Below the pieces are notes generated by a model. It did not search any database, had not been told where the DNA came from, and saw only the letters and a program-made list of their open reading frames with translations. The translations under genes and the position numbers were made by a program. Below are positions 35,322-44,182 of a stretch of 64,000 nucleotides of DNA, in pieces. Every line of letters begins with the position of its first letter. Position 1 is the stretch's first letter. Location: the NCBI RefSeq assembly GCF_003855155.1, contig NZ_CP034073.1:1-64000 (forward strand), written 5' to 3'. This DNA comes from Shewanella psychromarinicola (GTDB lineage Bacteria; Pseudomonadota; Gammaproteobacteria; Enterobacterales; Shewanellaceae).

Positions 35322-36293
35322 TTACGCTATATTGACACTATTACGTCCGCTATTTTTTGACGAATATAACGCCTTATCTGCCCGCTTAAAAAGCTCTAAA
35401 AATGTCTTATCTTGAGGATGTATTGTTGCTACACCAATGCTAATGGTTATTGGCGGTGCCAGCGGTTCATCATATTGTTGTTGAGCTTCCCTTAAGCGTT
35501 CTGCCAGTATATAAGCAGAATCAATATCAGTATCGGGTAATAAAATGGCAAATTCTTCGCCGCCAATTCGAGCCAATACATCGGCCTCGCGGATCTGGTC
35601 ATGACATATATTGGCAACGCGCTTAATCACCTCATCACCCACTAAATGGCCATAAGTATCGTTGACCGCTTTAAACAAATCAATATCAATAATCATTAAC
35701 GAAAAAGGTTGGAAATAGCGGCTAGCACGCAAAAACTCGTGTTCACAAAATGAGGTAAATGAGCGCCGATTGAATAAGCCGGTTAACGGATCAGTATTCG
35801 CCTGCAGCTCTAATTTTGAACGTAAATGATACTCAGCGGTGACATCGGTAGAAATACCAATGAGACCAATTAATATGCCTTTTTGATTATATAAGGGTTG
35901 CTTAACCTCGTGGTACACAATCAAAGAATCTTCGGTATCAACAATAATATCATCAGCTATTTTACTTTGTGAATTAAGCACTTTATTGTCATTGTGATGT
36001 AAAATATCAGCGATATTGGCAGGGAAATAATCTCGTTCTGAAGTGCCTTTTAGTTTCTCAAGCGTGACGCCAAAATAATCGAGGGTGAGTTGATTGGCAA
36101 AAATATACTTATACTGGGTATCTTTGACATAAATATAGACATCGACTTGGTCTAAAATAAGTTCATAGGTATCTGACATCATCTTGCTAGCTTGATGCTG
36201 ACGATATTGATTAAGATTCAAAAACAGCAACAAGGCAATCAAAGATAATAAGATGAAAATCAATAATCCGATGGTTTCAATCGACACGAGCAT
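35322..36293 (-). CDS. Membrane-anchored PAS-GGDEF diguanylate cyclase
   Basis: 323 residues. One N-terminal membrane helix (about 6-25), a PAS domain (about 40-160; YKYIFANQLTLDYFGVTLEK), then GGDEF (165-323) with DPLTGLFNRRSF, DIDLFKAVNDTYGH and the catalytic GGEEF, preceded by READ five residues upstream, an intact I-site. It should synthesise c-di-GMP in response to a PAS ligand or redox cue. Transcribed alone. No clear operator seen upstream. Confidence 0.9.
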   Translation of the reverse strand: MLVSIETIGLLIFILLSLIALLLFLNLNQYRQHQASKMMSDTYELILDQVDVYIYVKDTQYKYIFANQLTLDYFGVTLEKLKGTSERDYFPANIADILHHNDNKVLNSQSKIADDIIVDTEDSLIVYHEVKQPLYNQKGILIGLIGISTDVTAEYHLRSKLELQANTDPLTGLFNRRSFTSFCEHEFLRASRYFQPFSLMIIDIDLFKAVNDTYGHLVGDEVIKRVANICHDQIREADVLARIGGEEFAILLPDTDIDSAYILAERLREAQQQYDEPLAPPITISIGVATIHPQDKTFLELFKRADKALYSSKNSGRNSVNIA

Positions 36294-36936
36294 TCCTTAG
36301 CTACTATCCACATCCATGTATGTCATTAATAGTGTTAACCACAAAAAGTAAATAACATCTATTAATAACGATATAGTCAATCATACTGTTTAAATAAGTA
36401 TGAGAGCATCTGCAGTAAAAATCAAACCATTAAAGCCTTTTCATCAAGTTATTGAAAATAAACTAAAATATATTAATTCCATTGTGCTGTGATCGACAAT
36501 ATCGATAATCTCGCGACAACATATATTATCGATATCACTGATCGACTATGATTAATAACATAACTGCTTATAAATAACGCTGGCTTTCATCACAAAAGGC
36601 ACCTCTAACAACGCCTCTATTTGCTCAACAGGGCTCACTGGCATCGCTATAGTATCGCTATAGTATCGCCATAGTTGCCCACTTCAAGCGTAACAAGCTA
36701 TCGTCTACCCCATCGTTAATCCAAGCACCGCCAAGGCAATGGTGCTAATAGTCTTTTTATCCATGGATATTCCCTTTTATATTTTAATGGGCTAAATTTT
36801 TACACTGGCAAAAAATCTGTTATGTTACAAGCAAGTAAAAGGTCATTTTACTTTATAGCGATTTAAAAAATCGTCTAGCCATGAATAAGCGATTAAATAA
36901 TAAGCCGCTAACTAACCAACAGTGAATTAACTCACA
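36294..36936. other. Gene-free region with a peptide-sized remnant
   Basis: No intact gene. On the minus strand, ATG 36764 preceded by AAAAGGGAATATCC opens a 19-codon frame (MDKKTISTIALAVLGLTMG) that looks like the start of a signal peptide and then stops at 36705. It may be the remnant of an exported protein or an extremely short peptide. A TATAGTATCGC direct repeat lies near 36648-36668. Confidence 0.4.
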
Positions 36937-37902
36937 ATGGAAATTGCAATTTTTGGCGCAGGTTCAACAGGATGTTATTTAGCAGGACAATTGTGCCTAT
37001 CGGGTTTAAAAGTGACGTTAATTTGTCGCCCAGCAATTAAGCAAAAAATCATCGCCAATAACGGCATTACCTTGAGTGATTATCAAGGGTTTAATCAGAC
37101 CGTGATGCCGCAAGCGTTAATCACTGACATTACTCAACAATCATCAATTAATGGCAAATTTGATGTGGTATTTGTTACCTTAAAATGCCATCAAGTCAGC
37201 ACTATTGCCAATCAGTTAATGGCCATTACCCATGACCATAGCAGCATTATATTTATGCAAAATGGCTTCGGCAGTTTTGACAGCATTAAAGACTCGCTCG
37301 ATCATTACGCCTTACTCCAAGGGATCACGCCGTTTAATGTACTGCAACTGCCTAATGGCGTGTTTCACAAAGGCACTGAAGGCGTATTTACCTTGCAAAA
37401 AAATCCTCATACTGTCGCGATTCAGTCGGCATTAATTTGCCAAGGATTTGGTTGCGACATAGCAGCAGACTTCACTCCGATGATTTACGGTAAATTATTA
37501 TTAAATCTCAATAATGCCCTTAATGCTGTCACCAATTTGCCGATTAAACAGCAGTTAAGCCATTATAAAAATCGCCGCGTACTGGCTAAGGCAATGAAGG
37601 AGTGGCTAGCAGTATGCGAGGCAGCAGATATCCAATTACATCAATACACTAAGGTCAAGCCCACTTGGTTACCCACCATTTTATCACTGCCAAATTGGTT
37701 ATTTAAGCTAGTTGCTAAACAGATGCTCGACATCGATCCCAAAGCGCGTTCCTCAATGTGGCAAGACATCCAAGCTAAACGTAAAACTGAAGTCGATTTC
37801 ATCAATGGTGCAGTCGTCAGTATTGGGGAAATATATGGCGTAAAAACGCCAGTTAATCGGGCAATAGTAGAACACATTAAACAACTAGAACAACGACATT
37901 GA
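36937..37902 (+). CDS. Ketopantoate reductase-like (PanE/ApbA family) oxidoreductase
   Basis: 321 residues. An N-terminal Rossmann fold starts MEIAIFGAGSTGCYLAGQLC (G-x-G-x-x-G), followed by VTLICRPAIKQK in the NADP-binding position. A C-terminal all-helical domain contains GKLLLNLNNALNAVTNLP and KRKTEVDFINGAVV, the usual catalytic Lys/Asn/Glu environment. The family reduces 2-dehydropantoate to pantoate in CoA synthesis. Many genomes carry paralogues of other specificity, so I give no symbol. Transcribed alone, about 200 bases before the nSTAND gene. Confidence 0.85.
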   Translation: MEIAIFGAGSTGCYLAGQLCLSGLKVTLICRPAIKQKIIANNGITLSDYQGFNQTVMPQALITDITQQSSINGKFDVVFVTLKCHQVSTIANQLMAITHDHSSIIFMQNGFGSFDSIKDSLDHYALLQGITPFNVLQLPNGVFHKGTEGVFTLQKNPHTVAIQSALICQGFGCDIAADFTPMIYGKLLLNLNNALNAVTNLPIKQQLSHYKNRRVLAKAMKEWLAVCEAADIQLHQYTKVKPTWLPTILSLPNWLFKLVAKQMLDIDPKARSSMWQDIQAKRKTEVDFINGAVVSIGEIYGVKTPVNRAIVEHIKQLEQRH

Positions 37903-38106
37903 CCAGAAGTTATATGCGATATCGTTGTCGAGGCAAATGTAATTCACTGTTATTTTTGCACCAAAAATACAACTGACGTAATCGCACCCTACAATCAAAC
38001 GCGCACAAATAGTATGACCCAGGCTATCTCTGGATGAGTGTGATCATGGTGTAACTTAAATTGGCCTAAAACTTAACCCGATTAACGTATTGGAAAACAA
38101 TCAAAC

Positions 38107-41100
38107 ATGAGCAACAGCAGTTTCTTTTTTGGCGAATGGCAAATTAATCCGCAAAGTAACAGTGTTCAGTCGGGTGATATCATTCGCAGTCTTGAACCCA
38201 AAGCCATGGATGTATTGCGTTTACTGTGCCAACACCAAGGGGAAGTGCTCACCGCTGATGATATTATTCACCACTGCTGGAACAGCATCGCCATTGGCGA
38301 TAACCCGCTACACAAAGTCATTACCCAACTGCGCAAAGCATTAGGCGATCAAGCATCAAACCCCAGTTACATTGAAACCATCCGCAAACGCGGTTACCGC
38401 ACCCTTGCCAAGGTTGAGTTTCCCATTGGTCACCAAACAAGAATTACGACTGAGCCATGGCAAGGCCAATCACCCTTTCCCGGCTTACGCGCATTTGAAC
38501 CGAACGATGCCGAGGTGTTTTTTGGTCGGGGTGAACAAGTCGATACCTTACTCAATCGTATTACAGCACAAATCAAATTCGGCCGCGCATTTTGCTTAGT
38601 ACTTGGCCCAAGCGGCACAGGTAAATCGTCGTTAATTAATGCCGGTGTTATTCCTAACCTAAAAAGCGCCAGCGGCTTTAATGGTGTCGGCGTGCTCGAT
38701 TATGCCAGCATAGATTTAGCCGATGTCACCCAAGATAGGCTGCTTATTGATATTGCCTGCGCCATGCTCGACTGGGAAGTTAACCACATTGCCGTTTTCA
38801 GCGAGTTAAGTGCACAAGATCTTGCCCGGCAGCTTGAACAAGATATGCCTAGCGTCATCGCCCAATGCCAACAGGCAATAACCGCGGCTAAACCAAGTTA
38901 TCAATACAGCCAAGCGCAGTTTTGCTTGTTCGTTGACCGTTTAGAAGTGTTGTTATCATCGCCTATTTATAGCGAACAACAGCGCACAGATGCCTTAGAT
39001 ATTCTCGAGCGTTTAGCCACCTCAGGGGTTGTACTGGTGCTCAGTGCTTGCCGCAACGACTTTTACCCCCAAGTGGTCAGTCATCCAAGCTTAATGGCAG
39101 GCAAAGCCAATGGCTCACATTTCGATTTATCTGCGCCAACCCGAACCGAATTGATGCAAATGATCCGCTTGCCGGCCAATGCCGCTAACCTCACCTGGTC
39201 AGTAGACCCTAATACCGCCATGCCATTGGACGAAATGCTCTGCAGCGACGCCGCCTCAAACCCCGATGCCCTGCCCATGTTGCAATACACTTTAGAAGCC
39301 CTGTACCTCAAGCGCGATGAAAATGACCAGCTATTAGTCTCGGTTTATCACTCACTAGGCGGTTTAGAAGGCGCTATCGGTAAAAATGCTGAACAAGTGC
39401 TCGCCAATCTTAGCGACGCTGAACGCGGCGCATTACCTAAAGTGTTATCCATGTTAGTGACCTTATCCGAAGATGAAAAATCGGTCACCAGCCGCGCGGC
39501 AAGTTTGGAAAGGCTCAATAGCGAAGCGGAACGAAATCTGGTTAACGCCATGGTCAACAAGCGCTTATTTGTGTCACATCTGCAATACGACCAAGCCTGT
39601 TTTAGTATTGCCCATGAAGCATTGCTAAGACGTTGGCCCCGTGCGACTCAGTGGATAACCCAGCACAGCGACAGCTTAGCCATTAAAAGCCGCTTACAGC
39701 ATCAGTCACAGCGCTGGCTAAATGAGTCAAAAAGCACCGCCTATTTACTCACCGAAGGTAAGCCCTTAATAGAGGCACAAAGCTTAGTCGCCAATCCGTT
39801 ATTTACCTTAGAGCCACACGAAGCCGCCCTGATCCAAGCGTCAACCAAACAGGCCAATGCTGGCCGGTGGCGTCGCCGCGTTACCATGCTGACCCTGGTT
39901 ACCTTAACGATTATTGCTATCGCCATGAGCGCACGCAGTATTAAAGCCGAAAACCAAGCCCAGCAAAAACGCCTTGCGGCAGAAAACTTACTTGGTTTTA
40001 TGGTGGGCGAATTCGCCGATAAAATGCGCGGCATTGGCCGCATGGACTTGCTCGATGGGATCAGTAGCAAGGCGCTGGAATATTTCAGCGACTTTTCTGC
40101 CGACGATGTCAGCACGTTAAGCTTTGAAGCCCAGTTTCAACACAGCCAAACCTTAGAGGCCATGGGCGAAGTGGCCTATTCGCGCGGCAATACCGACGAA
40201 GCCCACAGCGCATTAATCGCCGCCCGTGAACGCATGCTGCCGTTACTTGAAATACAACCCAAAAACCTCAGTTTACTTAAAACCTTAGGCGCCAATGCCT
40301 TTTGGCTCGGCCAGCTTGAGTACGATCAAAGTGATTGGGCTGCGACGCAGCCTTGGTTCGAGCAGTATTTAACCTACAGCCAAGCCATGTATCAATACGC
40401 GCCAGAGGACAACGATGCGGTCATGGAATTGTCTTATGCCCACAACTCCTTAGGCTCGATTTACATGAAGCAGCAACACTTTGCTGCCGCCCGAGAGGCA
40501 TTTGAGCAATCATTGCTGTTAAAACTAAACATATGGTTTAAAGATCAAACCAATAGCCAGTTAATCGCCGATATTGCTAATGCACGCTCGTGGCTTGCCA
40601 GCGCCGCCACCGCCCAAGGTGACATTACCGCGGCAATACAAATACATCAACAAATTCAACAACAGTTGGCCAATCAAGCATTAGTAAAACAGCCCTATTT
40701 ACTTGAACGGCTATCCAGTAGCTACCAACAACTGGCGATTTTGTTAAGTTATCAAGGCCAGCGCCAACAAGCCTTTATCAAAGCACAACTTAGTTTAGTA
40801 GCGATGACTAGCGCCCTTAAACAAGACCCGAAAAATGATATTTGGAAGACCCAACAATATTACGCTTACCTTGATATGTTGACATTTAGCCCTGACCCAA
40901 TTGAACAGGGCACTGAATATAGTATTGAATCTTTAGCAATTATACTTGCTACAGATATGACCTTAGTAACATCAACTAAGAAAAATGACCTATGGGCTAA
41001 ATATCAGCTGGCTGCGGCAAATTATTTAGCGTCACAAGGACTGCTTTCAGAAAGCCTTGTTTATGCGCGCCAAGCTATTGTGTCTTTTAGCCAATTAACC

Positions 41101-41406
41101 ACGGAATTTAACCAAAACACTTCCTATTCAGCAGGTTTAGCTCAAAGCAACATGCTTGCGGCAACATTGCTGACATCCTTAGGTCAGGCCAAAGAGGTAG
41201 ACATACTGTGTGAACAAGCTAAAAATCAATTGGCACCTATTATCGATCACAATAACGATCCACAATTTACCATTCCTTATGCTAAAGCCCTCGACTGCCT
41301 CAAAGAGCTTAAGCAACACCCAGATATAGTTCAACTGCTAGAGAATTCGGCCATAACCGATTTTAGGTTTAGCCCAAAAGCTAAAACCCTAAACCCTAAA
41401 CCCTAA
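38107..41406 (+). CDS. Winged-helix / nSTAND NTPase / membrane / TPR-like regulator
   Basis: 1099 residues. Residues 1-102 are a CadC/OmpR-type winged helix (LEPKAMDVLRLLCQHQGEVL, IETIRKRGYRTL). Residues about 120-520 form an nSTAND-type P-loop NTPase: PFPGLRAFEPNDAEVFFGRG, Walker A GPSGTGKSS at 167-175, Walker B-like CLFVDRLEVLL at 273-283, then VLSACRNDFY, and the typical HEALLRRWPRATQWI. One membrane helix lies at about 591-608. Residues 640-1095 are TPR-like helices, with FMVGEFADKMRGIGRMDLLD at the start. The layout suggests a DNA-binding protein tethered to the membrane with an outside sensor, like CadC but with an NTPase switch. The last codons are inside a CCCTAAA repeat. It is followed by a DP-EP-like gene. 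The role (regulation or defence) is not known. Confidence 0.85.
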   Translation: MSNSSFFFGEWQINPQSNSVQSGDIIRSLEPKAMDVLRLLCQHQGEVLTADDIIHHCWNSIAIGDNPLHKVITQLRKALGDQASNPSYIETIRKRGYRTLAKVEFPIGHQTRITTEPWQGQSPFPGLRAFEPNDAEVFFGRGEQVDTLLNRITAQIKFGRAFCLVLGPSGTGKSSLINAGVIPNLKSASGFNGVGVLDYASIDLADVTQDRLLIDIACAMLDWEVNHIAVFSELSAQDLARQLEQDMPSVIAQCQQAITAAKPSYQYSQAQFCLFVDRLEVLLSSPIYSEQQRTDALDILERLATSGVVLVLSACRNDFYPQVVSHPSLMAGKANGSHFDLSAPTRTELMQMIRLPANAANLTWSVDPNTAMPLDEMLCSDAASNPDALPMLQYTLEALYLKRDENDQLLVSVYHSLGGLEGAIGKNAEQVLANLSDAERGALPKVLSMLVTLSEDEKSVTSRAASLERLNSEAERNLVNAMVNKRLFVSHLQYDQACFSIAHEALLRRWPRATQWITQHSDSLAIKSRLQHQSQRWLNESKSTAYLLTEGKPLIEAQSLVANPLFTLEPHEAALIQASTKQANAGRWRRRVTMLTLVTLTIIAIAMSARSIKAENQAQQKRLAAENLLGFMVGEFADKMRGIGRMDLLDGISSKALEYFSDFSADDVSTLSFEAQFQHSQTLEAMGEVAYSRGNTDEAHSALIAARERMLPLLEIQPKNLSLLKTLGANAFWLGQLEYDQSDWAATQPWFEQYLTYSQAMYQYAPEDNDAVMELSYAHNSLGSIYMKQQHFAAAREAFEQSLLLKLNIWFKDQTNSQLIADIANARSWLASAATAQGDITAAIQIHQQIQQQLANQALVKQPYLLERLSSSYQQLAILLSYQGQRQQAFIKAQLSLVAMTSALKQDPKNDIWKTQQYYAYLDMLTFSPDPIEQGTEYSIESLAIILATDMTLVTSTKKNDLWAKYQLAAANYLASQGLLSESLVYARQAIVSFSQLTTEFNQNTSYSAGLAQSNMLAATLLTSLGQAKEVDILCEQAKNQLAPIIDHNNDPQFTIPYAKALDCLKELKQHPDIVQLLENSAITDFRFSPKAKTLNPKP

Positions 41407-41407
41407 A
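41387..41407 (+). repeat. CCCTAAA heptamer x3 at the nSTAND gene stop
   Basis: Three perfect copies of CCCTAAA (41387, 41394, 41401) encode the final residues and the stop of the nSTAND gene. The unit is seven bases, so gain or loss would shift the frame of the C-terminus. Confidence 0.95.
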
Positions 41408-41427
41408 CAAAAAGTATGGAGAATATA

Positions 41428-41802
41428 ATGTCAAATACTCAAGGCCAAGCAACGTTTTTTAACCTCACCGTCACCCTCGACAATGATGTGCCAATATTTA
41501 CTTACACCAACCTAGATGGCACCGCAGTATGTGGCAATGTGGTCATTAACCAATACAGCACCATCTCTTACCGGCTAATTGACAAAACAGGTAAGGGGCT
41601 TAAATTTGTTAGCGCGGCCTTTACCACCCCGTTTGATAAAATTATCGATGCCATCACCATCAGCAGCGATGGCAGCTTAATTCAATTAACTGATTTAGAT
41701 GAAACACCAGGCAATACCGGCTTTCAATTTGTGCTATCAAACAGCAGCAATACCTTACTGGTACTCAGTCCAGATCCTGAAATTATCAATCACCCAAACT
41801 AG
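41428..41802 (+). CDS. DP-EP-like small beta-rich protein
   Basis: 124 residues from ATG 41428 with GGAG seven bases upstream; the earlier in-frame ATG at 41416 has none. It lacks a signal peptide. It is rich in beta strands ([38 protein letters not shown]) and ends [14 protein letters not shown]. The DP/PE-type tail and length recall the DP-EP family, but this rests on memory. It starts only 21 bases after the nSTAND stop, so the pair is probably cotranscribed and functionally linked. Function unknown. Confidence 0.72.
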   Translation: MSNTQGQATFFNLTVTLDNDVPIFTYTNLDGTAVCGNVVINQYSTISYRLIDKTGKGLKFVSAAFTTPFDKIIDAITISSDGSLIQLTDLDETPGNTGFQFVLSNSSNTLLVLSPDPEIINHPN

Positions 41803-41823
41803 ATATTAAATACATTAAACATT

Positions 41824-41850
41824 AAAGCTCAGGCTTGCCCTGAGCTTTTT
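41824..41850 (+). terminator. Terminator after the DP-EP-like gene
   Basis: AAAGCTCAGG, CTTG, CCCTGAGCTTTTT is a near-perfect stem followed by Ts, closing the nSTAND/DP-EP unit. Confidence 0.92.
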
Positions 41851-41865
41851 ATCTTGTTCAACCTA

Positions 41866-41910
41866 GCTAAACCAGCAATAGCTAAACCAGCAATAGCTAA
41901 ACCAATCCAT
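41866..41910. repeat. 15-bp direct repeat, three copies
   Basis: GCTAAACCAGCAATA occurs at 41866 and 41881, then a diverged copy GCTAAACCAATCCAT at 41896. Confidence 0.9.
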
Positions 41911-41998
41911 AGCCTAACCATGGCTAAAACGGCGTGTGTTATTCATTAACACACTGTGTTTTTTAAAAGTTAACTTATTATATTTAAAAGGAATTAGT

Positions 41999-42181
41999 AT
42001 GAAATGTTCTATCTCTTTGGTGTTTGCCGCCATATTGTGTGCCGCTCCGATTATCAGCCAAGCGGCAACCCAACAAGAGATTGATTTAGCACTGGCACCG
42101 ATCAAAAATAGTGCAGAACGGCAAGTGCTATTAAGCGATATGTCAGCGTTAGATGCCCTCGAAGATACCTTGCTCAACTAA
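41999..42181 (+). CDS. Small secreted protein (60 residues)
   Basis: ATG 41999 has AAAAGGAAT eight bases upstream, a strong ribosome site, so I do not use the upstream in-frame ATG. Residues 1-22 form a textbook signal peptide (MKCSISLVFAAILCAAPIIS, cleavage likely after QAA). The mature peptide is about 38 residues, helical and acidic (EIDLALAPIKNSAERQVLLS, then DMSALDALEDTLLN). No family recognised. It lies just behind the nSTAND/DP-EP pair and is flanked by repeats, so a role as signal or substrate for the membrane sensor is possible but untested. Confidence 0.65.
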   Translation: MKCSISLVFAAILCAAPIISQAATQQEIDLALAPIKNSAERQVLLSDMSALDALEDTLLN

Positions 42182-42200
42182 ACTAAACTAACTAACTAAA

Positions 42201-42330
42201 CTAACTACACTAACTACACTAACTACACTAACTACACTAACTACACTAACTACACTAACTACACTAACTACACTAACTACACTAACTACACTACAGTTCA
42301 GTTCAGTTCAGTACAGTACAGTACTGTCTA
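42201..42330. repeat. CTAACTACA nonamer x10, then pentamer repeats
   Basis: Ten perfect tandem copies of CTAACTACA fill 42201-42290. They are preceded by shorter CTAAACTAA variants from 42178 and followed by GTTCA x3 and GTACA x2 (about 42295-42325). Confidence 0.95.
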
Positions 42331-42429
42331 TGTTGTTCAACAAAACGCCCCCCATAGAATGCTTATCCTGATATAAAATATATCGCCGCTCGACAATCTT
42401 TAGCCTTATAAAAACCAATCACCTCTCAC

Positions 42430-42737
42430 TATCAAGCCGCTAGTATCAAGCAACTAATATCAAGCCATTAGTATCAAGCCGCTAGCATCAAGCAACTAAT
42501 ATCAAGCCATTAGTATCAAGCCATTAGTATCAAGCCGCTAGTATCAAGCCGCTAGTATCAAGCCATTAGTATCAAGCCATTAGTATCAAGCCATTAGTAT
42601 CAAGCCATTAGTATCAAGCCGCTAGTATCAAGCCGCTAATATCAAGCAACTAATATCAAGCAACTAATATCAAGCAACTAATATCAAGCCATTAGTATCA
42701 AGCCGCTAGTATCAAGCCATTAGTATCAAGCCGCTAG
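42430..42737. repeat. 14-bp tandem repeat, 22 copies with three alternating variants
   Basis: 22 units of TATCAAG plus a seven-base variable half: CCGCTAG, CCATTAG or CAACTAA (one hybrid CCGCTAA; unit 5 begins CATCAAG). The constant half is nearly invariant while the variable half takes only these forms, so the array looks like a mixture of three cassettes shuffled by recombination. No protein or recognised regulator explains it. Confidence 0.95.
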
Positions 42738-43009
42738 TGTGCCCCTATACAAGGTTTTTTTACTCAGTCATGTCTCTATTTTGGATCAACTCACACCTGC
42801 AGATCGCTGTAACACTCAAGCGCTAACCAATAACATTTAGCCAATAGCAATACTTTTACTCAATAAACATCAATTTGCAATCCATTTAAATATATTCAAA
42901 TCAACAAGTTAAAATCAGAAGGTTACCGAAAGGTAAAAAGGCATTATTCCTAATAGAGTATTTGACATCAGCACCGAGTCGACAGTCGAAACACACAAAG
43001 GAATGCACC

Positions 43010-44119
43010 ATGTTTAACCATGACAAATTAACTGAACTCAATGACACCATTTCCCGAGTGACTAAATTAACAGACTCGTTTGCTAAATATCCTGGCATAG
43101 TCAAAAAGCAGATTTCAAATAACCTTATGACTCGCGAAAACGTTATGTATAAAAACATGGTGACTGCACAACAACATGGTCAAATCACCACCGCAGAAAA
43201 CCTACAAATCACCACTTTGCTCAATGTGATAAGTGCGATATCAGAAGCGATTTTTGTGATTAATTCTGCTGGTGTGATTGAGATGATAAATCCATTGGCG
43301 GCTAAATTATTTGGTGCACATAATGAGATGTTAATTGGCCAAACTTGGACCGATTATTTACAAAGCCCGTTTAAAGATGAATATCAATCGTTATTTGATG
43401 TTTGGAATAAGGCAAATGCAAGCAATAAACAAACCGCGCCGTTTAATCACGGTCCAAAAGAAATTATCATTAATCGCGGTGACAGCACCTTACTCGAAGC
43501 CGACTTGTCATTGTCATGCTTACCCTCAATGCAAATGGGATCTGAACCATTATTCATCGGTATCATGCATAACTTAACCAACCATAAAGCTGAGTACCAT
43601 AAACTGCGCCACTTGGCTCACACAGATAAATTAACTGGCCTTGCAAACCGTCACGCCTTTGATGATGCCCTGCAAACCAACTGGAATGACAGTATTAACC
43701 ACGACCAACCCTTGTGTTTAATCATTATCGATGTCGATTATTTTAAAATATTTAACGACCAATTTGGTCATGTGAATGGCGATAAATGTTTGCAAAAAAT
43801 TGCCAAGGTGCTTTTGGATGCATTGCCATCAAGCAATGCCATGGCAGCCCGCTATGGTGGCGAAGAGTTTGTGGTCATTTTACCCAACAGCAACCCATTA
43901 ACAGCTGAATATATTGCTCAAAAAATTCAGCGAAGTATTAATCAATTAACCTTTACCGACTTGGGGTTGCCTGCGCAAACTAAAATCAGTGTCAGCCAAG
44001 GTATTGCCTGTGAACGCGGCGGTCAATATCGCACCCCAACAGCCCTAGTATGCGCAGCAGATACCGCACTTTACCGCGCAAAATCAAGCGGGCGTAATCG
44101 AATCAATATCAGTGGCTAA
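43010..44119 (+). CDS. PAS-GGDEF diguanylate cyclase, no I-site
   Basis: 369 residues from ATG 43010, which has AAAGGAATG upstream; the in-frame TTG at 42962 has no support. No membrane helix. PAS domain about 85-190 (AIFVINSAGVIEMINPLAAK), GGDEF about 205-369: DKLTGLANRHAFDD, DVDYFKIFNDQFGH and active-site GGEEF. Five residues upstream the I-site position reads SSNA instead of R-x-x-D, so product inhibition is probably absent. Cytosolic. Confidence 0.9.
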   Translation: MFNHDKLTELNDTISRVTKLTDSFAKYPGIVKKQISNNLMTRENVMYKNMVTAQQHGQITTAENLQITTLLNVISAISEAIFVINSAGVIEMINPLAAKLFGAHNEMLIGQTWTDYLQSPFKDEYQSLFDVWNKANASNKQTAPFNHGPKEIIINRGDSTLLEADLSLSCLPSMQMGSEPLFIGIMHNLTNHKAEYHKLRHLAHTDKLTGLANRHAFDDALQTNWNDSINHDQPLCLIIIDVDYFKIFNDQFGHVNGDKCLQKIAKVLLDALPSSNAMAARYGGEEFVVILPNSNPLTAEYIAQKIQRSINQLTFTDLGLPAQTKISVSQGIACERGGQYRTPTALVCAADTALYRAKSSGRNRINISG

Positions 44120-44182
44120 CCGTTAACGACTAACAATTAGCCATTAGCGAATAGCCATTGGCAGATAAATCCGCCTACTGGT

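Noticed and set aside
36705..36764. Small peptide gene (MDKKTISTIALAVLGLTMG)
   Set aside because: A 19-codon frame with a reasonable ribosome site but no mature part, more likely the remnant of a signal peptide; noted within the intergenic entry only.
38107..41406. Calling the nSTAND protein a proven phage-defence (Avs-type) gene
   Set aside because: No effector nuclease domain, and the N-terminal winged helix points to regulation. Defence remains only a possibility.
42430..42737. CRISPR or coding repeat
   Set aside because: The unit is only 14 bases with no spacers; the variable half takes only three states and frames contain stops.
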